Source of the DNA: Pseudoalteromonas luteoviolacea
GTDB lineage: Bacteria > Pseudomonadota > Gammaproteobacteria > Enterobacterales > Alteromonadaceae
Direction of reading: 5' to 3'
Length of the DNA: 64,000 nt
Assembly: GCF_001696455.1 (NCBI RefSeq)
Contig: NZ_MAUJ01000001.1
Location: 434,001 to 498,000 of the forward strand
The notes beneath the pieces are model-generated. The model saw nothing but the letters and a program-made list of their open reading frames with translations, had not been told where the DNA came from and made no database searches. Each line of letters starts with the position of its first letter. The first letter of the stretch is position 1. This document shows positions 16,571-25,340 of the stretch, one piece after another. The translations under genes and the position numbers were made by a program.

Positions 16571-18721
16571 GTGAAAACATTGCCAGAAAAATACTATCTT
16601 ACTCATTTCTTTGAGCTGTTACGCTATATTGAGCAAACGAGTCTTCATTTACTCAATCACGAACAAAGAGCAAAGTTAGATGCATTTAGGGCACTTGATG
16701 AGCAGTCCCAATGTTTATTGGTGCGCGTTATTAACCGCAAACGTTTGTTTGTATGCCATGCCGACTTAGAATACAGTGAAATTACAGACTATAACGCTGC
16801 TTTTAAGGCGCTGTATGACGCGGGTTGGCTCACTTTTGCAAAGCATTTTCAGCTGCCCACGTTATTACTTCATGAGCTAAGTAAGCCGCAATTGCAGGCA
16901 CTTGTCGCTGAACAAGATTTACCTTCTCCCCCTGTAAAGTCCGCAAAAAAAGCCAATTGGCTTGAGTTTGTCACGGCGCATTTTGATAGTTTTGACATAT
17001 CTCAAAGTGAGTTATTTGGCAGGTATTTCACGTCAGAATTCAACAACGATTTTGAGTACCTGTTGTTTTTGTTTTTTGGTAAGGCCACGGGCGTATTCGC
17101 CCAGTTTTCAATGCGTGACCTCGGGGTGATGGATACCCGTGGCGATCGAGCCCAAACCAACGCTCACTTTGACGACCTACAAGAGGCGCAAAGTGCTTTT
17201 TACTACAGCCGCTTGTACAGTGATTTGAAAACAATGACCGAGCAGGCTGCAATGGAGACGGCAAATACATTAATAAGCGAGCTTGCTGTTCCGGTAGTCG
17301 GTCAGCTCGCTCAGACTAAATTTGACCATCTATGCTATAAACTTGCCAACTTGGTGGCTGATAAAAACATGCGTTTAAGTGAGTCATTGTTGGTGTTAAG
17401 TGGGCACCCAAGCGCGCAGGAAAAATATATTCGGTTACTCTACAGCCAAGGTGAGCACGAACGCTGCGTACAACAAATAGAAAAAGTGATCGCATCGCCC
17501 AGTGATGAAAAGCTGCTGTTTTTTGCAGAAGACTTTTATCGGCTTAAGTTTACTAAAAAGCGTACTTCAGCTTTGACTGATATGTTGCGTGAAAGCGGCC
17601 CTCAATTGTTTTTAGATGAAGCGTATAAAGGCGATGTGGAACAGGGGCTAGTCAATCAGTATGCAAGGCAGGGGGTGAACGCATTTCATTGCGAAAATAT
17701 GCTTTGGCGTGCGCTATTTTGTTTAAGTTTTTGGCATGAGCTATTTGAAGACAGTCGAAATGCGTTCTCAAATGAATTTGAAAGCACGCCTAAGTGCATC
17801 AAAGATAACACGTTTTATCGTGTATTTGAGGCAGAAATTGAACAGCGTTTGAGTACGTTTAATAGCAATGAAGCGTTACTTAATTGGTTAGTTAAACAAG
17901 CATCTGAGCGCTTTGGCACACATTGTCGGATGATGCCGTGGCAACCAGATATACTCACTTATTTGTTTGAGTTTGCTAAACACGCCCCAATAAACGCAGT
18001 GTGTACCCACCTAAGAGCAATGAGTAAAGATTTTAATAATCTCAAAGATGGTTACCCAGACTTAATGGTGTTTGAAAAGGAGGTTAAGTTTGTCGAGGTG
18101 AAAGCACCGGGCGATAGCCTAAGGCGCAACCAGCTGATCACGATTCAAAAGTTGATACACAGCGGTTTTAACGTGGACGTGCAGTCTGTAGAGTGGCGCG
18201 TTTCGCCAGAGCAGCCCTATGTGGTTGTCGACATAGAAACCACGGGCGGTAAAAAAGAGCACGACAAAATTACCGAAATTGCGATGATTAAGATACAAAA
18301 TGGGCAAGTCATCGATCAATGGCAAAGTCTGATAAACCCTCAGCGTCGGGTTCCCAAATACATAACTGAGTTAACCGGTATCGACAACGACATGGTTGCA
18401 GACGCGCCCATTTTTAGCGAAGTGATTGACGACATAGATACCTTTACTCGAGATGCCATTTTCGTTGCGCACAATGTAAATTTTGATTTTGGCTTTATAA
18501 AAGCCGAGTTTGGGCGTTTAGAGCGTCCATTTCGCCGCGCCAAACTTTGTACTGTGCAACTTGGTAGAAAGTGGCTACCAGGACATGCTTCTTATTCACT
18601 GGGTAAGATTTGCCATGATTTATCTATTCCACTGACAGGCCATCACAGAGCGTACAATGACGCTGCGGCCACTGTGGCGCTATTTAATTTAATCAACCAA
18701 AAGCGCATAGAGAACAATTGA
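16571..18721 (+). CDS. VRR-NUC nuclease fused to a DEDDh 3'-5' exonuclease
   Basis: 716 aa. The long N-terminal helical part (about 1-470) begins with a helix-turn-helix-like region as in FAN1-type VRR-NUC proteins. The VRR-NUC site is at about 493-520: GYPDLMVF, then FVEVKAPGDSLRRNQ (PD-(D/E)-x-K order). The C-terminal domain (about 548-710) is DnaQ-like: VVDIETTG, FVAHNVNFDFGF and HRAYNDAAATV supply the DEDDh residues. A role in DNA repair or processing of flaps and crosslinks is inferred from both domains. Start is GTG. Whether the two nucleases act together is not known. Confidence 0.85.
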   Translation: MKTLPEKYYLTHFFELLRYIEQTSLHLLNHEQRAKLDAFRALDEQSQCLLVRVINRKRLFVCHADLEYSEITDYNAAFKALYDAGWLTFAKHFQLPTLLLHELSKPQLQALVAEQDLPSPPVKSAKKANWLEFVTAHFDSFDISQSELFGRYFTSEFNNDFEYLLFLFFGKATGVFAQFSMRDLGVMDTRGDRAQTNAHFDDLQEAQSAFYYSRLYSDLKTMTEQAAMETANTLISELAVPVVGQLAQTKFDHLCYKLANLVADKNMRLSESLLVLSGHPSAQEKYIRLLYSQGEHERCVQQIEKVIASPSDEKLLFFAEDFYRLKFTKKRTSALTDMLRESGPQLFLDEAYKGDVEQGLVNQYARQGVNAFHCENMLWRALFCLSFWHELFEDSRNAFSNEFESTPKCIKDNTFYRVFEAEIEQRLSTFNSNEALLNWLVKQASERFGTHCRMMPWQPDILTYLFEFAKHAPINAVCTHLRAMSKDFNNLKDGYPDLMVFEKEVKFVEVKAPGDSLRRNQLITIQKLIHSGFNVDVQSVEWRVSPEQPYVVVDIETTGGKKEHDKITEIAMIKIQNGQVIDQWQSLINPQRRVPKYITELTGIDNDMVADAPIFSEVIDDIDTFTRDAIFVAHNVNFDFGFIKAEFGRLERPFRRAKLCTVQLGRKWLPGHASYSLGKICHDLSIPLTGHHRAYNDAAATVALFNLINQKRIENN

Positions 18722-18780
18722 TGAGTTACCAAGCGTATTTAACGGCACTGCTTAAAGGAGAGAGTCGATTTGATAGTTAA
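18721..18780 (+). CDS. 19-aa ORF overlapping the nuclease stop
   Basis: ATG overlaps the nuclease TGA (TGATG) and the ORF runs 19 codons, ending inside the next gene. It contains the ribosome site of the DUF1294 gene, so translation through it may influence that start. It may equally be a chance ORF. Confidence 0.25.
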   Translation: MSYQAYLTALLKGESRFDS

Positions 18781-19150
18781 GTCTTTTATCATGTTTTTGG
18801 CCAAATGCGGCGTGATTGTGTCTTTATGCACACTTGGGGTGCTCATTTTACCCTTGATAGCGCAAGACATCAGTGTGCTTGGTGCAGTACTTGGCGGGCT
18901 GATATTTTCTAATCTATTGATGCTAATTGTTTTTTATAAAGACAAAGCCTACGCTAAACAAAATAAAGAGCGGGTTTCAGAAAGAACACTCGTGTTACTT
19001 TCAGCACTGGCGCTACATTGTTCAACACATTTGGTGATGCATTTCACTCACCATAAAACCAATAAGGTGTCGTTTCAATTGAAACTACTACTGGCTATCA
19101 TTATACAGGTGCTGTTGAGTACAGCTTGGTTTGTTCAGGTGTATATTTAA
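18770..19150 (+). CDS. DUF1294 family membrane protein
   Basis: 126 aa with three to four hydrophobic segments. The signature YKDKAYAKQNKERVSERTL followed by HHKTNKVSFQ matches the DUF1294 pattern DKxxAxxxxxRxxExxL...HKTxKxxF. The usual GG in the central helix is replaced by HCSTH. Start is TTG at 18770 with GGAG 9 nt upstream. Function of the family is unknown. Ends at a terminator hairpin. Confidence 0.75.
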   Translation: MIVKSFIMFLAKCGVIVSLCTLGVLILPLIAQDISVLGAVLGGLIFSNLLMLIVFYKDKAYAKQNKERVSERTLVLLSALALHCSTHLVMHFTHHKTNKVSFQLKLLLAIIIQVLLSTAWFVQVYI

Positions 19151-19157
19151 GAGAACA

Positions 19158-19177
19158 GCTCCGACACAAGTCGGAGC
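19158..19177. terminator. Hairpin between convergent genes
   Basis: Perfect 8-bp stem GCTCCGAC / GTCGGAGC with an ACAA loop, right after the DUF1294 stop and facing the convergent transporter gene. T-runs are poor, so possibly a bidirectional terminator. Confidence 0.6.
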
Positions 19178-19202
19178 CCAATAGACTTAAAAAATTATGA
19201 GG

Positions 19203-21368
19203 TTAATTGGCTGCTTGCTCAGAGAGCTCGTCAAGCAAAGACCAGCGATGTTCTTTAGTTTGTGTGCCATTGCCCAAGATCCAATAATTATATGACTGCT
19301 CAATGGTGCCTTTGCTCTGTTGAATGGCAAGCCAAGTGTTTAAATAGCTGAGAATATCCACATTACGCTTTGCTACAGCAAAACCAACTGGGTACTTAAG
19401 CTCGGCGCCTTTTGGTACCACCACACCATATTCTGGGTAAAACATACTCCATGCGAACCCCGCTTCGGCACTTATCACCAAAGCGTCGAAATCACTTTGT
19501 TTTTCAAAAAATTGCTGATGGTTGTTGAGCTGACTCACTTTTATCTGTTGATGTTTGCTCGCGACATCGCGCATCAGAGGTTGATATTCAACATGCGCTA
19601 AATTCAGCTCAGGCTTAGAAAGCACCAGGTCACGTGTTGCAAACTCTTTGAGTCGGTGATCTTTGGCAACCAGCGCCAATTGCAGCTCTAAAACGGGGTT
19701 ACTAAAGCGCACCGAGCGCAGATCGCCAACACTCATTTCAAGGCCTGACATAGCGATATCAAAGTAGCCTTTATTTAAATACTCCGCCAATTGATGCTTT
19801 TTAAATGGAATAAACTCAACTTTGACTTGTAAATCGGCTGCTAACTTATGCGCTAGACCAATATCAAAACCGACTAGCTCACCTATTTGGTTGAAGTAGC
19901 TAAAAGGGACATTGTCGACCAAGTAACCAATTCTTAGCAGGTTTCTCTTTTTGATGATTTCAATATTAGTAAGGGATAGCTCGCCACTTTGATAGGCCTT
20001 GGGTACATGATTAAGCACGTCGCTTGGTACCTGATCAGACACCACCATATTGGCAATGACATCATCCGCGCCTTTGGTGCTTTGCGCCAAGTGATTATTC
20101 GTGACAAAGCTGATCACCATAAACGCTGGCAGCAATACAGACAATAAAGTCAGATAGTAAACAGAGCGAATACGCTTTAAATGTAGCTGTTGCTTGTTAT
20201 AGAAAATACACAGCAGTGTAACTGCAAAAATATACACGACGGTTGTTGGTGACACGACTTTTGCGGTGAGCACCGACATTGACAAGTAAAGCTGATAGCT
20301 ATCTGCGGGTATTTTTAAGCTATCTAGCATATATGGAATGGCAATATGCACATTGGCAAAGTAACTTAACATCGCCGAAAGCGTGACATTTGGAATTTGC
20401 TCAAGCGTGATTGGGTTACCTGTAAGCCAAGCTGCAAAAGTGACAAACATTAAGGTGGTCAATTTACCTAAGCTTGGAAAGGTGTACGCAATAGGCACCA
20501 GCACCTCGGCAATGTGATCTGACTCTTCATCACTGCGTTTTATTTTTGCCAAGTGTGCTTTAATTCCTTCGGTGATGACGGGCAATACAATAAACACATT
20601 ACCTGTACTAAAGGCGGTGATCCAAGCATTGCGCATAACTTTGATTAAATCGCGATATTTTACTGGCGTCAGGGCAGCTACCAGCATGGGGAGCAGTGCA
20701 AACATTAAATAAAAGCCAAGACAAATCACCAGTACAAGGTAGATTTGCAAGTTACTCAGCTCTTCACTACCAATTGTGCCAGCGGTGCTCGCCGTCATCG
20801 AAAAAATACCAATCGGAAAGAACTTAATGACCTTTTTTGACATGACGGTAAGGCCTTGCCCAACGACTTCTAGTACGTCTAGTAGCTGGTTTTTTCGGCC
20901 ATTAGAAATAAGCGCAAGGCCAAGCGCAATACAAAATATAACCAGTGCAGGTACATTACCTTCTGCCATGGACGCAAACGGATTAGCGGGGATGTATTGT
21001 TTTACAAAGTCCACATCTGGGGCTTGAGCCACTAACGCTGGCGAGAAGAATGTGCCCGCATCGTGTGAAGGTAAAGTCAATGTAAAACACCAAATAGCCG
21101 CTAAGCCAATGATCCATAAAGCCAGCATAGTAATGGCGGCTTTGGCGAGCACGGTTTTTACTTGGTCAGGGCTAAACTTACCTAAACCCACCACCAGACT
21201 GACAACAATGTAAGGGAAAATAGTAATTTGCATTAAACTGACAAACCCTTCGCCAATCGGTTTCAAAAAGGCAACGCGTTCGCCAAAAATGAGCCCAGTT
21301 GCAATGCCGAGGATTAAAGCCCACAGCATCCAATTCATATTTTTTAACCAATCGAATACTTTATTCAT
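19203..21368 (-). CDS. Cation:dicarboxylate symporter fused to a family-3 solute-binding domain
   Basis: 721 aa. Residues 1 to about 415 are a Na+/H+:dicarboxylate (SDF/GltP) symporter with eight or so helices and the family's serine-rich and NPF-type loops (FSTGNVFIVLPVITEG is the conserved core). After a linker helix near 410-430, residues about 465-700 form a bacterial extracellular solute-binding protein family 3 domain (LLRIGYLVDNVPFSYFN, GFDIGLAHKLAADL, DIAMSGLEMS). The membrane topology would place this domain in the periplasm, so the binding protein is tethered to its transporter. Substrate probably an acidic amino acid or dicarboxylate, by inference. Confidence 0.88.
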   Translation of the reverse strand: MNKVFDWLKNMNWMLWALILGIATGLIFGERVAFLKPIGEGFVSLMQITIFPYIVVSLVVGLGKFSPDQVKTVLAKAAITMLALWIIGLAAIWCFTLTLPSHDAGTFFSPALVAQAPDVDFVKQYIPANPFASMAEGNVPALVIFCIALGLALISNGRKNQLLDVLEVVGQGLTVMSKKVIKFFPIGIFSMTASTAGTIGSEELSNLQIYLVLVICLGFYLMFALLPMLVAALTPVKYRDLIKVMRNAWITAFSTGNVFIVLPVITEGIKAHLAKIKRSDEESDHIAEVLVPIAYTFPSLGKLTTLMFVTFAAWLTGNPITLEQIPNVTLSAMLSYFANVHIAIPYMLDSLKIPADSYQLYLSMSVLTAKVVSPTTVVYIFAVTLLCIFYNKQQLHLKRIRSVYYLTLLSVLLPAFMVISFVTNNHLAQSTKGADDVIANMVVSDQVPSDVLNHVPKAYQSGELSLTNIEIIKKRNLLRIGYLVDNVPFSYFNQIGELVGFDIGLAHKLAADLQVKVEFIPFKKHQLAEYLNKGYFDIAMSGLEMSVGDLRSVRFSNPVLELQLALVAKDHRLKEFATRDLVLSKPELNLAHVEYQPLMRDVASKHQQIKVSQLNNHQQFFEKQSDFDALVISAEAGFAWSMFYPEYGVVVPKGAELKYPVGFAVAKRNVDILSYLNTWLAIQQSKGTIEQSYNYWILGNGTQTKEHRWSLLDELSEQAAN

Positions 21369-21504
21369 ATATGCCAGTCACAAGTGAAATGTCGCGCGAT
21401 TATATTGAGGTTAGCTGAAATTAATCTGAATGCATGAAATGTAAAATGATGAGAGAAAAGAATGCTTTGAAAATTTATAGCTTTAACGCGAGTAAGTATT
21501 CACA

Positions 21505-21532
21505 TTTGGCCACGAAACAACGTGTGGCCAAA
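21505..21532 (-). terminator. Hairpin downstream of the 164-aa gene
   Basis: 9-bp perfect stem TTTGGCCAC / GTGGCCAAA with a 10-nt loop, 46 nt after the stop of the minus-strand gene ending at 21578. The T-run is weak. Confidence 0.5.
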
Positions 21533-21577
21533 ATATTCATTCATGTTCACAGGCGGGCATGAATTTTTGAAAATATT

Positions 21578-22072
21578 TTAAACTTCGTAATCCTCACCGT
21601 TTTTGCTGCGATAGCATTTGCAACGCGATTCCTCTACTAGCGTATGTTGTACGCCGTCAATAAAGCTCATCCAAAGTTTGGTGTGTTTGCTGTTTTGCGT
21701 ATCGATTGCACTAAATGGTGTTTCGTACTGCACATCATTGATATGGGCTTTGTCATACTTACCGGTCTCGCCCGCTACATTAAAGCTTAACTCAATATGT
21801 AAGCCGTCATCTTTTTGCAGCAAGATAGTAGAGGGTGCTTCTTTATGACCGCATAATGCGACGAACTGTTTTGTGTTTTTAAGTCCGCAATGCTGACCGT
21901 CGGCAAAAAACACCATTAAATGGTTATAGTACACAACGTACGCACTGACTTGCGTGTGCGAGCCAAACTCGAGTGGGCAGTGCTGATCTAAAAACTGTTT
22001 AGCGATGATAAGTTTTTGGCATTCTTCGCTAAGCGGCTGCGATGATTCGTTTGTTTGAAGTTGTGCTTTCAT
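21578..22072 (-). CDS. Conserved hypothetical protein divergent from the DUF3612 regulator
   Basis: 164 aa from the ATG at 22072, chosen over the longer frame (22189) because it has a GGGGA ribosome site 8 nt upstream. The protein is soluble, with no signal peptide, and Cys/His-rich in places (HCPLEFGSH, ADGQHCGLKN, ALCGHKE, SRCKCYRS). I do not recognise a family. It is divergent from a DUF3612 regulator with an operator-like sequence between, which suggests control by that regulator. Confidence 0.65.
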   Translation of the reverse strand: MKAQLQTNESSQPLSEECQKLIIAKQFLDQHCPLEFGSHTQVSAYVVYYNHLMVFFADGQHCGLKNTKQFVALCGHKEAPSTILLQKDDGLHIELSFNVAGETGKYDKAHINDVQYETPFSAIDTQNSKHTKLWMSFIDGVQHTLVEESRCKCYRSKNGEDYEV

Positions 22073-22198
22073 TGATGTATCCCCAGTTACCGAAATTTTA
22101 AGTTGAGCTACGTTATGGTTGTCTGAATAACGTGTTCGCTGATTAATGACTACAATTTCAGTGTATGAAAAATTATCAATAAATTTCACAAAAAGAAT

Positions 22199-22218
22199 TT
22201 TACAGTGTAAATTTTACA
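22199..22218. promoter_or_regulatory. Alternating half-site operator TTTACA/TGTAAA/TTTACA
   Basis: TTTACA-G-TGTAAA-T-TTTACA forms two overlapping 13-bp dyads in the divergent region between the 164-aa gene and the DUF3612 regulator. It is the only strong dyad there, so it is a good candidate for the regulator's binding site. Confidence 0.55.
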
Positions 22219-22313
22219 AAATCTGGTCTGACCTCTTGTTGCGAATAGTATGAGGCTGTGGTTTTTAAATTCTTATAAGACGCTTGATAGTTACTGACAT
22301 ATTTGGGGGCACA

Positions 22314-23813
22314 ATGAAAACGAGTTCAGAGTTAATGCGTAAGTCACATTTTCTCGGTACCAAGATACGAAACTTGCGTAAGCGCAATCACCTTACTTTA
22401 GAGGACCTCTCTGCGAGGTGTATTCGGGTAGATCCCCAGTCTGCGCCTTCAGTGTCGTATTTATCCATGATTGAACGAGGCAAGCGCACCCCAAGTAGTG
22501 GCATGCTAGAAAACTTTGCAGAAGTGTTTCAAAAGCCATTGTCGTGGTTTTTAGATACCGAACCAGAGGCGGACGCAATTACGCCCCAAAAAGGCCGCTC
22601 AGGTGGTATTGAAGGTATGGCACTTGAGCCAAACTTTTTGTTCTCAAATGACATTTTGCAAATAGCCATTCCCGAAATGCTGTCTCAAACCGGTATTAGT
22701 GGCCGCCAATTTGCCCATCTGTTAATTCGTGCACACCAAGAACACCATCAAAATCATTTTCCGGATCTAGAGCGCGCCGCCGATGAAATAGGTGGCAAAA
22801 ACCTCTACTTAAATGTCGATGACTTAACTCAACTATTGAAAAAGCAAGGTTTGACTATTCGCTGGTATGACGAAACACCGAGCGAAGTGATGGACGATAG
22901 CGGGCATGTGTTTAATCACCTCATTACCTCATACTTTGCCGAGCCAAATGTCGTGCACATTAATAAGCGGTTAAAGCAAAACCCAGCGCGGCTGAAATAT
23001 GATTTAGCCGTACACATTGGTCACAGTGTGCTGCATGAGTTAAAGGGCCTGCGTTGTGTGCTTAGAACTGGCGGCTTTAATAGCGCGGTGTTGCCAACCA
23101 CAGACACAACGCCCAATGCACAAGATATATTAACCGCATGGCACGATTTCGAGTCTAGTTTTTTTGCCGGCGCTTTACTTTGCCCCAAAGTCGCTTATCG
23201 TCAACTGCTCGACTCATACGGCTATGAAGTCGACATACATCAACACTTGAATATTTCCCCCTCAGTTGCCATGCGCAGAATGACCGTGGTATCACCGTAC
23301 CCTAATTGGCATTACTTTGACGCCTATTTACCCGGTAAGCTCAAAGCAGTTTATCGCGGTAATGGTATACCGCTCCCGTGGGGCAATATGCGTAGTGTGG
23401 AAGATCCATGTCAACATTGGGCTGTATTTAGGAAGTTTTTGGCACAAAGCAACAGCTCAAGCGCGCAATTGTCTATACTCAACGTCAACGGTAAACCGCA
23501 TTTGTACTGCTGTGAGTCATTAAAAGTTAACGATTTAGTTGAAAACGCACATGTGCTGTGCGCAGGCATAGATTTGAATCCCGCGATAGATGCGCAAGGT
23601 AATAGTGCGCAAGACTTAGTGCAAGAATTGCAAGATTTATGCATTAAGCAGGGCGGTGCAAGTGTGGTACCTTGGCATCTTAAAAAGCAGCTGATGAGCG
23701 TTGCCAAAATACTGAATATTAATTGGATTGAACGCGGCATTAACAATGATGTTAGGGTAATATGTACACGGGGTACCGCATGCCCTCGGCAACCGAGCTG
23801 TTATGACAATTAG
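22314..23813 (+). CDS. XRE-type regulator of the DUF3612 / short-chain fatty acid regulator type
   Basis: 499 aa from the ATG at 22314, which has a GGGGG ribosome site; a TTG at 22284 would add 10 residues but lacks one. N-terminal XRE helix-turn-helix (GTKIRNLRKRNHLTLEDLSARC...SYLSMIERGKRTPS) is followed by a large domain with the metallopeptidase-like HIGHSVLHELKG segment and a Cys-rich C-terminal part. The layout resembles regulators of central carbon metabolism often found near malate synthase in Vibrio and Pseudoalteromonas, from memory. No aceB lies here. Confidence 0.78.
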   Translation: MKTSSELMRKSHFLGTKIRNLRKRNHLTLEDLSARCIRVDPQSAPSVSYLSMIERGKRTPSSGMLENFAEVFQKPLSWFLDTEPEADAITPQKGRSGGIEGMALEPNFLFSNDILQIAIPEMLSQTGISGRQFAHLLIRAHQEHHQNHFPDLERAADEIGGKNLYLNVDDLTQLLKKQGLTIRWYDETPSEVMDDSGHVFNHLITSYFAEPNVVHINKRLKQNPARLKYDLAVHIGHSVLHELKGLRCVLRTGGFNSAVLPTTDTTPNAQDILTAWHDFESSFFAGALLCPKVAYRQLLDSYGYEVDIHQHLNISPSVAMRRMTVVSPYPNWHYFDAYLPGKLKAVYRGNGIPLPWGNMRSVEDPCQHWAVFRKFLAQSNSSSAQLSILNVNGKPHLYCCESLKVNDLVENAHVLCAGIDLNPAIDAQGNSAQDLVQELQDLCIKQGGASVVPWHLKKQLMSVAKILNINWIERGINNDVRVICTRGTACPRQPSCYDN

Positions 23814-23875
23814 CAAAGAGGTGCCTTAATTCGTTTTTATTTCCCCCATTTTATTAGGCCTGAGGTGAGAGAGCA

Positions 23876-24694
23876 TTGAATAAAATTGTTGCAAAAAAGC
23901 AAGGTAATCATGTCTTTTATTGTGTTTTTTTAATGATGATTTCAGCGGTTTTTTGCACCTCAGTATTTGCTTGTGATAGGGCTCTTAAAGTGAGCGTGAG
24001 TAGCGATTGGCCGCCATACTCTTCAAAACATGGTAACAACTACTTTGGGCTTGAAATACAGCTTATAGAGTTAGTGCTTAAAGATGCGGGGTTTTGTTGG
24101 CAGTATGTGGTGCTGCCTTCATCAAGTCGCACATTTAAGCAGCTCCAAGAGGGCAAAGTCGACATTGTTCCGGCTGCAAGTTTTACACAACAGAGAAGAA
24201 AATACGCCGAGTTTAGCCTGCCATACCGTCAAGAAGTGATGTTGCTTTTTACTCATACAAAAAACACATTGCCGTTTCTAGAAGACTCTCAGTTAAGAGG
24301 CTCGCTGCTCTATGCTAACTTGCGTAGCAACATTGTTGCGGTGAGCCGTGGGAGTGTATATGGGCAATACTTTGCAAATTACCGTAACAACTGCCCGGAT
24401 TGTGTTATCGAAACAAACTTGGCTCGAGAGCGATTTAACTTGGTCAAGCGAGGGCGAGTCGAATACGCGGTAGAAGACAACCTAACAGGCGCATACCTAA
24501 TTCAACACGAAAACTTTGCTCAGCATATCAAGCCGACATCCGTCAGTGTGTATGAAAATCCTGTTCACTATATGGTAAGACCGGGGAGCTTAACCGAAAA
24601 ACAACTCCAGAAGTTTAATCTCGCTATTATCAAAAATAGTGACACCATTAAGCAAATAATTGCTGACTATCACCAGCTTTATCACCTTAAATAG
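23876..24694 (+). CDS. Family-3 periplasmic solute-binding-like protein
   Basis: 272 aa. Signal peptide about 1-32 (ending TSVFA), then LKVSVSSDWPPYSS, GLEIQLIELVLKDAGF and KVDIVPAASFTQQRRKYAEFSLPY, which are SBP_bac_3 features. Start is TTG at 23876 with GAGGTG 8 nt upstream. There is no permease nearby, so it may be an orphan receptor or sensor, as is common in Alteromonadales. Two Cys pairs are present. Ligand unknown. Confidence 0.85.
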   Translation: MNKIVAKKQGNHVFYCVFLMMISAVFCTSVFACDRALKVSVSSDWPPYSSKHGNNYFGLEIQLIELVLKDAGFCWQYVVLPSSSRTFKQLQEGKVDIVPAASFTQQRRKYAEFSLPYRQEVMLLFTHTKNTLPFLEDSQLRGSLLYANLRSNIVAVSRGSVYGQYFANYRNNCPDCVIETNLARERFNLVKRGRVEYAVEDNLTGAYLIQHENFAQHIKPTSVSVYENPVHYMVRPGSLTEKQLQKFNLAIIKNSDTIKQIIADYHQLYHLK

Positions 24695-24821
24695 TCAAAA
24701 TAAGCACCTTACTCGCATCAAATAAATAAAAAAATATAAAGCCTCTTACTTTTATCTGACTTTTTACTAAAACACCCAGCAACCCATTGATTAATTTGCG
24801 TATGTAGTGTGTTATAGAAAC

Positions 24822-24837
24822 TGTCACACAGGTGACA
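24822..24837. promoter_or_regulatory. Inverted repeat upstream of peptide 1
   Basis: TGTCAC-ACAG-GTGACA, a perfect 6-bp dyad 31 bp before the peptide-1 start. Position suits an operator or a leader hairpin. Confidence 0.4.
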
Positions 24838-24867
24838 AATACCAATAAAATTTAAAGGAATTAAAAA

Positions 24868-24960
24868 ATGAAAACACTTAATAAAGTTTTAAGCCGAGAG
24901 TTATGTGAAAAGGTAAGCGGTGCTAGCGGTGTTTATAAGCCGACAGATCCAAGACCGTAA
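24868..24960 (+). CDS. Peptide 1: 30-aa peptide with double-Gly-like leader
   Basis: A 30-codon ORF with a clear AAGGA ribosome site 9 nt upstream. The first 18 residues look like a bacteriocin/signal-peptide leader of the double-glycine type (an amphipathic LSRELCEKVSGAS stretch), followed by a short Pro-rich tail ending in PTDPRP. It is followed 16 nt later by a strong hairpin, so it looks like a complete transcription unit. Two similar ORFs lie on the opposite strand just beyond. No C39-type peptidase transporter is present in the window. Confidence 0.6.
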   Translation: MKTLNKVLSRELCEKVSGASGVYKPTDPRP

Positions 24961-24976
24961 TCTACGAAAATAATCA

Positions 24977-25002
24977 AACACTCCTCAAGTTTGAGGAGTG
25001 TT
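24977..25002 (+). terminator. 12-bp hairpin after peptide 1
   Basis: Perfect stem AACACTCCTCAA / TTGAGGAGTGTT with a minimal loop, 16 nt after the peptide stop. There is no T-run, so it could stabilise the 3' end rather than terminate. Confidence 0.6.
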
Positions 25003-25160
25003 ATAGCTGGCATGCTTCATTAATTAATGGAGTATTGTCAAATGCTTATCTATCCTTCCTGTCTGGAAGCTGAGCATCGCCCTATGCTGGGTCATAATCA
25101 TAAATAGAGTTTAATTATTCAATGTTTATTTGATTATTAGTAGTGTTAGCGTCTTTTGAT

Positions 25161-25250
25161 TTATTTTTTAGGCTCTTCTGGCAGCGGGCCTCCGGGAGTG
25201 CTATGCAAGCCGCCAACAATGAACTTTAATAACTCTTTATCAATAACCAT
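25161..25250 (-). CDS. Peptide 2: 29-aa peptide with Gly-Gly junction
   Basis: 29 codons, with AAGGA 8 nt before the ATG. After a Leu-rich helix (DKELLKF) comes IVGG and then a Pro/Gly-rich tail, GGPLPEEPKK at the end. It aligns with peptide 3: both have VID near the start, LLK, a Gly-rich junction, a PG, and GPxPEE before the C-terminus. It lies 90 nt downstream of membrane protein B and is the last ORF of the minus-strand cluster. Confidence 0.62.
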   Translation of the reverse strand: MVIDKELLKFIVGGLHSTPGGPLPEEPKK

Positions 25251-25340
25251 CTTAATTTTCCTTAATTATAATGTAGTGAGGATTAAGTTTCGCACAGAGT
25301 GATTTGTAAACTCAAGGTGTGAAGATAAGTTTCTATCAGA

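Noticed and set aside
25041..25106. Short plus-strand ORF of about 21 codons between peptide genes
   Set aside because: The ribosome site is distant, the composition is unlike the three peptides, and it has no leader or Gly junction.
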